Below are positions 15,875 through 23,977 of a stretch of 64,000 nucleotides of DNA, piece after piece. The position numbers and the translations under genes are program-made. The DNA is taken from the NCBI GenBank assembly GCA_025144025.1, contig JALXWS010000009.1, positions 23,421 to 87,420 of the forward strand, read 5' to 3'. The notes under the pieces are model-generated. The model saw only the letters and a list, made by a program, of their open reading frames with translations, ran no database searches and was not told the origin of the DNA. Position 1 is the stretch's first letter; each line of letters starts with the position of its first letter. The DNA is from Corynebacterium sp. p3-SID1241 (GTDB taxonomy: Bacteria > Actinomycetota > Actinomycetes > Mycobacteriales > Mycobacteriaceae).

Positions 15875-17326
15875 CTAGTCGGTCTCGGTCAAGCCGCGGT
15901 CGCCGGACCACTCAATATGGAAGGTTCCTGGCTTATCGGTGCGCTGGAAGGTGTGTGCGCCGAAGAAGTCGCGCTGTCCTTGGATGAGGGCGGCGGGCAG
16001 GCGCTCTGCGCGCAGGCTGTCGTAGTATGAGAGGGAAGATGCAAAGACCGGGGCCGGCAGGCCCAACTGGGTAGCGGCGACGACTACTCGGCGCCATGGG
16101 TCGATGAGGTCTTCCAGCTCGCCCTTGAAATAGGGGTCGAGAATGAGGGCGGGCAGGTCTGCATTATTGTCGTAGGCTGCGCGGATGCGATCCAGGAACT
16201 TGGCGCGGATGATGCAGCCGCCACGCCAAATGGTGGCAAGGTCGCGCGGGTCAACGTCCCAACCGAATTCCTCAGAGCCAGCCTTGATCTCATCAAAACC
16301 CTGGGAGTAGGCGATGAGCTTGGCAGCATAGAGGGCTCGGCGCACGTCTTCGATGAACTCTGCCTTGTCTACGTCCAGCTTCTTGATGGTGCCGGAGGGC
16401 AGATGGCCTTCTTGGGCGGCGGTGCGCTGAGCGGTGGAAGAGGATAGCGCTCGGGCGAAGACGGATTCGGCGATTCCGGTAATCGGAACGCCAAGCTCTA
16501 GGCCGTTGATGGCGGTCCAGCGGCCGGTACCCTTCTGGCCGGCGGCGTCTACAATGACGTCGACAAGCGGGGCTCCGGTCTCTGGGTCCTTTTGTGCCAG
16601 AACCTCAGCGGTGATTTCAATGAGGTAGGAATCGAGGTCACCAGAATTCCATTCGCGAAATACCTCTGCTATTTCGGCTGGCTCCATGCCTGCGCCGTAG
16701 CGAAGCAGCTGATAAGCCTCACCGATGACCTGCATATCGGCGTATTCGATACCGTTGTGGACCATCTTGACAAAATGGCCGGCGCCATCTGGGCCAATGT
16801 GGGTCACACATGGAGTTCCATCCACGTTGGCGGCGATGGACTCTAGGATCGGGCCGAGGGTTTCCCAGGATTCGTTAGGGCCGCCGGGCATGATGGCGGG
16901 GCCATTGAGCGCGCCTTCCTCGCCCCCGGAAATACCTGCACCGACGAAGTGCTTGCCGCGGGCGGCTACTTCCTTTTCGCGGCGGATGGTGTCAGTGAAC
17001 AAGGCATTGCCGCCGTCGATGATGATATCGCCCTCATCCATGGCCTCAGCAAGCTGATCGATGACTGCATCAGTAGCCTTGCCCGCCTTAACCATGATGA
17101 TGGCCTTGCGCGGGCGCTCCAAGGAAGCCACGAAATCCTCGATGGTCTCCGAAGGTACGAAGTTGCCTTCTTCACCGTAGGCCTCAATGAGCGCGTGGGT
17201 CTTTTCAGGGCTGCGATTATATACCGCGACGGTATTGCCGTTGCGGGCAAAGTTACGGGCCAAGTTAGAACCCATTACCGCCAATCCCACGACGCCAATC
17301 TGAGCAAGTTCATTCTTATCAGTCAT
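15875..17326 (-). CDS. gnd: 6-phosphogluconate dehydrogenase, decarboxylating
   Basis: This 483-aa enzyme has the N-terminal NADP-binding motif GVVGLAVMGSNLARN, the signature IDGGNALFTDT, the catalytic segment FVGAGISGGEEGA, KMVHNGIEYADMQ and the C-terminal all-helical dimer domain (GQKGTGRWTA, WRGGCIIRAKFLDRI). It oxidises 6-phosphogluconate to ribulose 5-phosphate and CO2 with NADP+ in the pentose phosphate pathway. The ATG at 17326 has AGGATGGG at normal spacing; an ATG three codons earlier sits too close to it. It is divergent from the thioesterase gene 59 bases away. Confidence 0.97.
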   Translation of the reverse strand: MTDKNELAQIGVVGLAVMGSNLARNFARNGNTVAVYNRSPEKTHALIEAYGEEGNFVPSETIEDFVASLERPRKAIIMVKAGKATDAVIDQLAEAMDEGDIIIDGGNALFTDTIRREKEVAARGKHFVGAGISGGEEGALNGPAIMPGGPNESWETLGPILESIAANVDGTPCVTHIGPDGAGHFVKMVHNGIEYADMQVIGEAYQLLRYGAGMEPAEIAEVFREWNSGDLDSYLIEITAEVLAQKDPETGAPLVDVIVDAAGQKGTGRWTAINGLELGVPITGIAESVFARALSSSTAQRTAAQEGHLPSGTIKKLDVDKAEFIEDVRRALYAAKLIAYSQGFDEIKAGSEEFGWDVDPRDLATIWRGGCIIRAKFLDRIRAAYDNNADLPALILDPYFKGELEDLIDPWRRVVVAATQLGLPAPVFASSLSYYDSLRAERLPAALIQGQRDFFGAHTFQRTDKPGTFHIEWSGDRGLTETD

Positions 17327-17385
17327 GATGCCCATCCTACGTCACTACGATGCGGCGCTGGCATCAATGGCTAGGCTGGTGGACT

Positions 17386-17832
17386 ATGTCGGATACGCAG
17401 AAACTCAATGACTTGCTCCATCTTGCACATACGCGCGTGCTCAATGCGGAAGAATTAGAGTCACTCAATGCCTTAAACGGCGGCCTAGCGGAACTACTTG
17501 GGCTGCAGTTTACTCACGTTGGCCCCCGAGAGGCACGCGCGAAACTGCAGGTCCGCCCGGAGCACCACCAACCCTGGGGCGTGGCAAACGGTGGGTTGTA
17601 TTGCTCCATTGCAGAAACTGTGGCCTCCATTGCCAGCGTGGCGGCTGCCGGCGCCCCCGCGGTCGGCGTGAATAATTCCAGCGACTTTATCCGTTCAACT
17701 GGAGAGGGAGAGCTGGAGGCGGTGGCCACCCCAGTGCAGCTAGGTAGCCGCACGCACTTGTGGAGTGTTGAGATGCTCCAGGGTGGCAAGCTCATTGCCC
17801 GGACCACTCTGCGCACCATGATCTTGAGCTAA
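17386..17832 (+). CDS. PaaI-family hotdog thioesterase
   Basis: This 148-aa protein (ATG 17386) is a single hotdog domain. The active-site block HHQPWGVANGGLYCSIAETV around residues 60-80 is the HGG-type motif and helix of PaaI/YbdB/MenI-like acyl-CoA thioesterases, followed by the beta strands VGVNNSSDFIRS and TPVQLGSRTHLWSVEM. It should hydrolyse an acyl- or aryl-CoA thioester; the substrate cannot be told. It is divergent from gnd, an arrangement I recall from other corynebacteria. Its TAA overlaps the TAG of the convergent gene. A frame extension to 17350 lacks support. Confidence 0.88.
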   Translation: MSDTQKLNDLLHLAHTRVLNAEELESLNALNGGLAELLGLQFTHVGPREARAKLQVRPEHHQPWGVANGGLYCSIAETVASIASVAAAGAPAVGVNNSSDFIRSTGEGELEAVATPVQLGSRTHLWSVEMLQGGKLIARTTLRTMILS

Positions 17833-18995
17833 TCCACCCGTTCGGTATTAAAGTTCATTCCGTGAGTGGAAAGCCGTTTAAGGTACGGCTCACCGAGTCC
17901 AGTGGCCGGGGTCAGAATGCCGCCGGTACGTTCGGCCGCCGTGCGCGAATCCAAGAGGCATAACGCGGCTTGGCTCAGCATCATTGCGGTCACCTCGTAG
18001 CCGGGATCACCTTGCGCGGAGAGTGTTGCACGCCAGCGCTGGCCGTCCTCAGTTATTCCATGGTGACTGACCTGGAAATGTGCGCCCTCCCGCCCAGGTT
18101 TGGGCAGAACCTTTTCCACCAGCGGCCGCAGGCGTGATTGGGTGCCATCAAAAAGCAACTTGGTGGCCAAGGCCAGCCCGTATGCCCGCGCGCGGCCGAG
18201 CAAACCAGAACCAGCTAACCATGCTTCCTTGTAGAACAAGTGGGTGCCCCATGCACGCCCAAGCAGGGCGTTCGAGCGGCGAACTACCCGAGTATTGAAC
18301 ATCGACATAAAAAACGGTCCCACCCAGCCAATGCCATCAATCTGCCTGACCTCGAAGTCCCGTTGGAGGCCTTCCAAGCGCGGGCCTGTTTTCGGATCCG
18401 GGTCCAAAGAATAAGGGTTGTGCAGGTTGCGGGCGATATCCCTATCAGCATGCGCGGCATGCGAGACCTGCAGCGATGAATCGATCGTGCCTGGCGAGAT
18501 TCCGCCTTTGAGCTTGTCGACGACCATGTCAACCCGCGCAAATGGCTTTCCCGCAGCTAAAAAGAGGTTGAGCATACCAATATCGGACGGCACGGAATCG
18601 AAACCGCAGGAAGGGATAATACGCGCGCCTGAGGACTGGGCGGCGGCGTGGTGGGAGTCGATGCTACTGCGGATGAAGGGGACCTCGCCGCACAGGTCTA
18701 CATAATCCACGCCGTGCTCCGCGCAGGCAGCAATGACATTATCGCCGTACAGGGTATAAGGACCGACAACGGTGATAACCACCCGTGTTCGTTGCACCAT
18801 TCGCTCAACTGCAGTCGCGTCCTCGGCGGAGGCGATGGCGATGTCCCAGTGCGGGTTAAACTCATCGCGGAGGGCAGCCAGCAGAGGTCGGTTCCGACCA
18901 GCGAGGGTAACTGAAGGTGCGTCAATCGACGCTAAGTAGCGCGCCACCAATTGGCCAACGAGCCCGGTGGCGCCGTACACGGTGATATCGCTCAT
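17829..18995 (-). CDS. Saccharopine-dehydrogenase-like NAD(P)-binding protein
   Basis: From the ATG at 18995 (388 aa) the protein opens with a Rossmann motif (ITVYGATGLVGQLVARYLA) and the family block VTLAGRNRPLLAALRDEF, then VVGPYTLYGDNVIAACAEHG and DLCGEVPFIR. These match the saccharopine dehydrogenase NADP-binding family, including mycobacterial trans-acting enoyl reductases such as Rv2449c/Rv2953. A role in lipid or polyketide reduction is possible but unproven; true saccharopine dehydrogenase activity is unlikely. No membrane helix is obvious. The stop overlaps the convergent thioesterase stop. Confidence 0.85.
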   Translation of the reverse strand: MSDITVYGATGLVGQLVARYLASIDAPSVTLAGRNRPLLAALRDEFNPHWDIAIASAEDATAVERMVQRTRVVITVVGPYTLYGDNVIAACAEHGVDYVDLCGEVPFIRSSIDSHHAAAQSSGARIIPSCGFDSVPSDIGMLNLFLAAGKPFARVDMVVDKLKGGISPGTIDSSLQVSHAAHADRDIARNLHNPYSLDPDPKTGPRLEGLQRDFEVRQIDGIGWVGPFFMSMFNTRVVRRSNALLGRAWGTHLFYKEAWLAGSGLLGRARAYGLALATKLLFDGTQSRLRPLVEKVLPKPGREGAHFQVSHHGITEDGQRWRATLSAQGDPGYEVTAMMLSQAALCLLDSRTAAERTGGILTPATGLGEPYLKRLSTHGMNFNTERVD

Positions 18996-19018
18996 AGTGC
19001 ACGAGCGTACCTGAGGCA

Positions 19019-20092
19019 TTAAAGCCAGTGGTTCTTACGGAACCAAGCCCAGAGCCCTACGACGACCATGATCATGATGATAATCGCCATCGGGTAGCCC
19101 AGAGCCCAGTGCAGCTCTGGCATGATATCGAAGTTCATACCGTAGATACCGGCCACCAAGGTGGGCGCGGCCCACATGCCAACGACTGCGGAAATGGTGC
19201 GCATATCGGAGTTTTGCTGCATGGTGACCTTGGCTACCGAGGCGTCGATAAGCGAGGTGAGGCGCTCGTCGAAGCTGGATACTTGGTCTTTGACCACGAG
19301 CTCATGGTCGTTGACGTCCCGCAGGTAGGAACGCAATTGCTTAGAAATTAGATCTTTGTGATCTGAAACCATGGATTTAAGCGCCACCGATAAAGGATCG
19401 ATGGCATGCTTCATCTCCAGCACCTCACGCTTAAACATGTAGATGCGGTCCACATCAAATTTGAGGTTAGGTGTAAAGATTTCCTCTTCTAGCTCATCAA
19501 CCTCGATGCTAATGAGGCGGGAAATCTCCGAGTAGCGGTCCACCATCATATCCAGGATCTTCCAAGCCATCGCCACAGGGCCAAGCTCAACCAAATCCTG
19601 CTCATCTTCCACCGTGTACGCAAGGTTGGGCAGTTTTGCCCCGTGGCGCACAGTAATGATGAAGTTAGAGCCCATGATCATCTGGATCTCACCGGTAGAA
19701 ATGATCTGGCGCTTATCCGTCACTTCATCATGGTCGCGGTAGTTAACGGAGCGCGCGACGACGAAGAGCTGATCATCGTAGCGCTCGAGCTTGGGACGCT
19801 GGTGGGCCATAACGGCGTCTTCCACGATAAGTTCGTGGATGCCAAACTGGGAGGCCACTTTGGTCATCTGGGACTCATAGGGCTCGTGCATGCCTACCCA
19901 AATGAAGCCGCGTCCGTATTCCTCGATAGCTTCCAAGGCAGAGCTGGTGGAGTACTCACCGGGAAGCGCCTCACCATCAACAAAAACACGGCAGTGTTCG
20001 ATAGCACGCTCCGGCGGTACCGGCAGGGAAGATGGCTTACTGGGAGGTCCGGGTTTCTTGCGGCCCCTAAAGGGTGAAGGTACGGATGGCAT
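19019..20092 (-). CDS. corA: CorA-family Mg2+/Co2+ transporter
   Basis: The ATG at 20092 has AAAGGAGG at good spacing and gives 357 aa; longer frames overlap the divergent methyltransferase and are rejected. The long cytoplasmic funnel domain (EEYGRGFIWVGMHEP... onward) is followed by two C-terminal transmembrane helices. The first ends with the YGMNF signature and the second is YPMAIIIMIMVVVGLWAWF with a basic end. CorA pentamers carry Mg2+ and Co2+ across the inner membrane. The first ~45 residues are Pro/Lys-rich and probably disordered. No M-box riboswitch is visible in the 108-base divergent gap. Confidence 0.93.
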   Translation of the reverse strand: MPSVPSPFRGRKKPGPPSKPSSLPVPPERAIEHCRVFVDGEALPGEYSTSSALEAIEEYGRGFIWVGMHEPYESQMTKVASQFGIHELIVEDAVMAHQRPKLERYDDQLFVVARSVNYRDHDEVTDKRQIISTGEIQMIMGSNFIITVRHGAKLPNLAYTVEDEQDLVELGPVAMAWKILDMMVDRYSEISRLISIEVDELEEEIFTPNLKFDVDRIYMFKREVLEMKHAIDPLSVALKSMVSDHKDLISKQLRSYLRDVNDHELVVKDQVSSFDERLTSLIDASVAKVTMQQNSDMRTISAVVGMWAAPTLVAGIYGMNFDIMPELHWALGYPMAIIIMIMVVVGLWAWFRKNHWL

Positions 20093-20200
20093 CGTTTCAG
20101 CCTCCTTTGCGCGGTAGAGCGGACAAGTTCGCAGAATTTGGATTGCGATTTTTAGCAGCGGGTAAATCTTACACCGAGGACGGGTAATATAATCGAATCT

Positions 20201-20803
20201 ATGCCTACGTGGAAAGAAGTAACCCAAGCTAATCCCGAGCACTCCCATAATTTTGCACGCAAATGGAAGCTGCTTGCCGCACAGGGCAAGGACATCAATG
20301 GTGAGGCTCGGCTTATCGACGCCATGGTGGAACGCAACTCCACCATTCTCGACGCCGGCTGTGGCACCGGCCGCGTAGGCGGCGAGCTGCTTCGCCGCGG
20401 CCACAGCGTCGTGGGAGTCGACGTAGATCCCATCCTCATCGAGCACGCCGAGCACGATTTCCCAGAGGGGCAATGGTTCGTCGGTGACCTGTGCGAGGAA
20501 GAGGTGCCAGAAGGACCCTTTGATATTGCCGTATCTGCCGGCAATGTCATGGGCTTCTTAGCAAAGGAAGGCCGCGAGCCTGCACTGCGCAATATTTTTA
20601 ATTCCCTCAAGCCGGGTGGGCGCCTCGTTACCGGCTTTGGCGAGGGCCGCGGCTGGGAGTTCTCCGATTTCCTCGACATGGCGCAAAAGGTGGGCTACCG
20701 AGTCGACTTCACGTTCTCTTCGTGGGACATGAAGCTCTTCTCGGAGCACTCCACCTTCCTCGTCGCTGTCCTCTCGCGTCCGGGATCAGACCTACTGGCC
20801 TAA
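20201..20803 (+). CDS. Class I SAM-dependent methyltransferase
   Basis: This 200-aa protein has motif I ILDAGCGTGRVGGELL at ~47-62, the acidic motif II GVDVDPILIEHAE, motif III region GDLCEEEVPEGPFDIAVSAG and a motif VI-like NSLKPGGRLVTGF. It begins MPTWKEVTQANPEHSHNFA and lacks extra domains, so it is a small-molecule or unassigned methyltransferase with unknown substrate. It is divergent from corA, and its TAA overlaps the TAG of the convergent thiD-tenA gene. Confidence 0.88.
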   Translation: MPTWKEVTQANPEHSHNFARKWKLLAAQGKDINGEARLIDAMVERNSTILDAGCGTGRVGGELLRRGHSVVGVDVDPILIEHAEHDFPEGQWFVGDLCEEEVPEGPFDIAVSAGNVMGFLAKEGREPALRNIFNSLKPGGRLVTGFGEGRGWEFSDFLDMAQKVGYRVDFTFSSWDMKLFSEHSTFLVAVLSRPGSDLLA

Positions 20804-22335
20804 AAGCGCCTATCGGCTTGGTCGAAGAAATCGACCTCGTGGTGACTTGCGGTGATATAAGCGCGCTCGGCGCGCATGCGGGTTCGCTCATCCGCCCTGC
20901 TGAGCGCGTCCTCGACTATGTCAAGGCTTGCGCGTACTCCGTTGAGGAAGTCCTCGCCGCCGTACATGGATAGCCAGGAGTGGTATGGGTGGTCTGGGGA
21001 ATCAAATTCTGCAAGGTGGAGGCCTACTTCTGCATACAACCAGTAGCAGGGAAGTACAGCTGCCGCGCCCACGACGTAATCATCGGTATGCGTCGAGCCG
21101 ATGAGGAAATCCGTATAGGCACTGGTAACCCCAGAGGCTGCGGCAGTCATTTCGCTCTCCAGCCAACCGCGATGTAGCTCTGCCTCTACCGCTAGGCAAT
21201 CGTGCGCCCCCTCGGCCCAGTGCAGTTGCTGTGCCGGTTCTGGTGCTTGGCTGGCGAGACGAGCCAGTGCCTTGGAATAGGCGTTGAGGTATTGAGCATC
21301 TTGGTCGAGGTAGAAGCCGAACGCATCCTTATCCAAAGCCCCTGTGCCCAGCGCTTGAATAAAGGGTAGCGCCTTGATGGCCTCCCAGTGATCTCCGGCC
21401 AAGTTCCACAGCCGCTGCGTGTGTGGTCCGGCCGCAGGAACGCGTGGCTGATCGACGTCATCCGGTTCCTTCAGGCTGCCGGATAGATAAGGCTGGGGCA
21501 GGGTAGAGGCAGCCTGCATCAGGCGCTGCGCGCGGTGCTGGTGATCTACGGGGCCATGTCCTTTACCCACTTGCAGCGCATCCGCATTCGCAATTGCCTC
21601 GTGCAACCACTGGGTGGACCACGTAAGAGCTGCGGCAGCGCTATCACCGGCACCTAAGCGTGTGGCCAAAGCAGAAGAAAGGGAGCAACCCGTCCCGTGG
21701 GTGTTTTTCGTATCCACGCGGCTTGAAGGCACGCGATGTACAGACCCATCTGGGGTTACTACCGCATTGTCTGAGATATCGGAATCGAGGTGCCCGCTCT
21801 TGACGACGACCGCGGTATCTGCAGCCTTGGCCCAATCTTTGGCAGTGGTGATGGCCTGCTCGAGGTCCTTAGCCTCTTGCGTCTGGGTCAAAACTGCCAA
21901 TTCTTTTAAATTCGGAGTGATGAGATCGACCTGAGAACACAGATCGCGCACGGCCTGCTCTGCTTCTTCTTCCAAAAGCCGGTCACCGCTGGTGGCTACC
22001 ATGACCGGATCGAGTACAACGGGAACGGTCTCCGGAAGGCGCCGGAGGAAGTCTGCGACCTTGGTGGTAATGGCGGCGTCAGCCAGCATGCCGATCTTTA
22101 CTGCATCGATCTCTACGTCCTCAATGACCGAATCCAACTGTTCTTGCAGGAAATTCAGTGGGGGGACATGGACGCTGCGCACACCTTGGGTATTTTGGGC
22201 CACCAAGGCAGTAACCACGGTCATGCCGTAACCGCCCGCGGCGGAGATAGCCTTCAAGTCAGCCTGAATACCTGCGCCGCCTGTTGGGTCGGTACCGGCG
22301 ATGGATAGAACTCGAGGATAGATTCCTTTAGCCAC
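20800..22335 (-). CDS. thiD: Bifunctional HMP(-P) kinase ThiD fused to TenA
   Basis: This 511-aa fusion has ThiD at ~1-265 (LSIAGTDPTGGAGIQADLKA, VLDPVMVATSGDRLL, TPNLKELAVL, KNTHGTGCSLSSALA with the catalytic GTGCS loop). A linker is followed by TenA at ~300-511 (WEAIKALPFIQALGTGAL, FYLDQDAQYL, LPCYWLYAEVG carrying the conserved Cys). ThiD phosphorylates hydroxymethylpyrimidine to HMP-PP. TenA deaminates or hydrolyses thiamine breakdown products to regenerate HMP. It is last in the thiM-thiE-thiD order, overlapping thiE by 8 bases, and presumably falls under the TPP riboswitch. The convergent methyltransferase stop overlaps its stop. Confidence 0.95.
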   Translation of the reverse strand: MAKGIYPRVLSIAGTDPTGGAGIQADLKAISAAGGYGMTVVTALVAQNTQGVRSVHVPPLNFLQEQLDSVIEDVEIDAVKIGMLADAAITTKVADFLRRLPETVPVVLDPVMVATSGDRLLEEEAEQAVRDLCSQVDLITPNLKELAVLTQTQEAKDLEQAITTAKDWAKAADTAVVVKSGHLDSDISDNAVVTPDGSVHRVPSSRVDTKNTHGTGCSLSSALATRLGAGDSAAAALTWSTQWLHEAIANADALQVGKGHGPVDHQHRAQRLMQAASTLPQPYLSGSLKEPDDVDQPRVPAAGPHTQRLWNLAGDHWEAIKALPFIQALGTGALDKDAFGFYLDQDAQYLNAYSKALARLASQAPEPAQQLHWAEGAHDCLAVEAELHRGWLESEMTAAASGVTSAYTDFLIGSTHTDDYVVGAAAVLPCYWLYAEVGLHLAEFDSPDHPYHSWLSMYGGEDFLNGVRASLDIVEDALSRADERTRMRAERAYITASHHEVDFFDQADRRF

Positions 22336-22957
22336 GAAAAGCCTCCTTGAGTTGAGCGGCAGCCGCTGCAGGATCTTGGGCTGCCATTATGTCGCTTACT
22401 ACACAGATACCGGAAAAATCGTCGCCCGCCAGCTCGTGCGCATTATGGGTCTTAATCCCGCCGATGGCGACAGAAGAAATGCCGCGCTGTCGGGCGGCGT
22501 GGGCGAGAGCCTTGGCCGCATCCGGACCCATGCCGGCTGGGGCATCCTTCTTCGTAGCGGTCGAATGCACGGGACCAATGCCGATGATATCTGGGCGAGC
22601 ATCATCCGCAATGGCTTCCAACTCTTCTTGGCTCCCAACGGATAAGCCGATCAGCTGATCGTCGCCCAGCTTGTCGCGGGCGACGCGAAATGTCATGTCA
22701 TCTTGACCTATGTGCAGGTGGCAGCCGAGCTTGGCTGCCACCTCAACGCGGTCGTTGATAAACAACGGGACATCGCCCAGTACGGCAAGCAATTCGCGCG
22801 CAGTACTTTCAATCTGCTCATCGCTTGCTTCTTTGTCCCGCAGCTGAACAACGGTAACGCCGCCGCGAATAGCTTCTTGCACAATCCCAACGACGTTGTC
22901 GCGCCTGCCTGCAAGATGCGGATCGGTAACGAGGTAGAGCGTCCAATCAATAGCCAT
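22328..22957 (-). CDS. thiE: Thiamine-phosphate synthase
   Basis: This 209-aa TIM-barrel protein contains VQLRDKEAS, LFINDRVEVAAKLGCHLHIG, IGIGPVHSTATKKDAPAG and VAIGGIKTHNAHELAG, the standard ThiE pyrophosphate and phosphate-binding blocks. It joins HMP-PP and HET-P to give thiamine phosphate. It starts directly after thiM (adjacent stop and start) and overlaps thiD-tenA by 8 bases, so the three genes form one translationally coupled salvage operon. No thiC or thiG lies in the window. Confidence 0.96.
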   Translation of the reverse strand: MAIDWTLYLVTDPHLAGRRDNVVGIVQEAIRGGVTVVQLRDKEASDEQIESTARELLAVLGDVPLFINDRVEVAAKLGCHLHIGQDDMTFRVARDKLGDDQLIGLSVGSQEELEAIADDARPDIIGIGPVHSTATKKDAPAGMGPDAAKALAHAARQRGISSVAIGGIKTHNAHELAGDDFSGICVVSDIMAAQDPAAAAAQLKEAFRG

Positions 22958-23770
22958 TTAGATCCCCTCGCCTGGGGTCACGGTGATGAGGCCTTCGATG
23001 TCTGCAGTTGGAACATCGTAAAGCGCATCGAGCCAGGCTACAGCAAAGGAACCAGGCGCATGCTGCTTTTCAGCAGCGATAGTGCCGGCCGCGCCAACGT
23101 GTGCGTGGGCCGCGATGATGGCCTCGAAGGGATCTTTCCACGATGCCAAATAAGCTGCGCAAATAGCACCGAGTGAACAGCCAGTGCCAATGACGTTTTG
23201 GAGCATTGGATGGCCCGATTCCAAGTAGACCGCACGAGTTGTATCACCGACGTGGATGATGAGGTCTCGCGGCCCTGAAATGGCCACCACGGCGCCGGTA
23301 TCCCGAGATAGGGTCAAGGCAGACTCAATAGCGGCGTCAACGCCATCGGTTGATTCCACCCCGCGGCCTCCTTGTCCAGTGCCTGCTAGGGCGATAATTT
23401 CCGATGCATTGCCTCGGATAGCTGCCGGCCCCTGTGGCAGCACTTCCCGCATGAATTCGGTGCGCTTAGACAATCCACCAGCGCCCACAGGGTCTAGCAC
23501 CCAGGGAGTCTGGGCGGCATTCGCTCCCGCGATGGCTTCGCGCATGCCGTCATATTGTTCGGAGGTAGGAGTGCCACAATTGATCAGAACCCCACTGGCT
23601 ATCTGGGCGAATTCTCGGGATTCTTCCGGGGTATCCACCATTGCGGGGCTTGCGCCGACGGCCAAGAGGGTGTTGGCAGTAACGTTGCTGACGACCTTAT
23701 TGGTCAAGCATTGAATAAGCGGCGTGGACTCGCGCACGGAATCGTGTGCGCGCAGAAAAGAATAATCCAC
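22958..23770 (-). CDS. thiM: Hydroxyethylthiazole kinase
   Basis: I choose the GTG at 23770 (270 aa, [13 protein letters not shown] after fMet conversion), which gives the usual ThiM length. AAGGGA lies 6-7 bases upstream. Longer frames to 23875 run through the TPP riboswitch and are not coding. Conserved blocks are [43 protein letters not shown] and the [12 protein letters not shown] kinase loop. The enzyme phosphorylates the thiazole alcohol for thiamine salvage. The GTG itself appears to be paired in the P1 helix of the riboswitch, so control is probably at translation initiation. Confidence 0.94.
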   Translation of the reverse strand: MDYSFLRAHDSVRESTPLIQCLTNKVVSNVTANTLLAVGASPAMVDTPEESREFAQIASGVLINCGTPTSEQYDGMREAIAGANAAQTPWVLDPVGAGGLSKRTEFMREVLPQGPAAIRGNASEIIALAGTGQGGRGVESTDGVDAAIESALTLSRDTGAVVAISGPRDLIIHVGDTTRAVYLESGHPMLQNVIGTGCSLGAICAAYLASWKDPFEAIIAAHAHVGAAGTIAAEKQHAPGSFAVAWLDALYDVPTADIEGLITVTPGEGI

Positions 23771-23852
23771 AACTATCCCTTCGCTAGTTCTAACTGAGTG
23801 CAGGTTCGATGGGTGTATCTCAGCCGCACCGTGTGCGGCACCCCATGTTGTG
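23768..23852 (-). promoter_or_regulatory. TPP riboswitch (THI element) controlling thiM-thiE-thiD
   Basis: Read on the minus strand, the leader contains the TPP aptamer blocks in order: ATGGGGTGCC, then GGCTGAGAT, ACACCC, GAACCTG and AGCGAAGGGAT. The ends can form P1 from CACAACAT (23852-23845) with ATAGTTGTG (23776-23768), with one bulge. That places the thiM GTG start codon and, next to it, the AAGGGA ribosome site in the ligand-stabilised helix. No intrinsic terminator lies between aptamer and gene, fitting translational control. Confidence 0.9.
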
Positions 23853-23914
23853 TGTCTCAGCCTAACAAAGGTCACGGAAACTATGTGCGAAAATCTTGGT
23901 GCTAGCGCCAGGCA

Positions 23915-23960
23915 AATAGAAATCGCCGCCCGTGCCTTGCCTTGGGGCAGGTGGGCGGCG
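23915..23960 (-). terminator. Terminator of ndh
   Basis: CGCCGCCC (23924-23931) pairs with GGGCGGCG (23953-23960), with an inner TGCC/GGCA, and the minus-strand sequence after the stem is ATTTCTATTTG. It separates ndh from the thiamine leader. Confidence 0.8.
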
Positions 23961-23977
23961 GTGCGAGCGAGGAGGTA

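Noticed and set aside
20093-20473. N-terminal extension of corA on the minus strand
   Set aside because: It overlaps the divergent methyltransferase gene, and the ATG at 20092 has a strong ribosome site.
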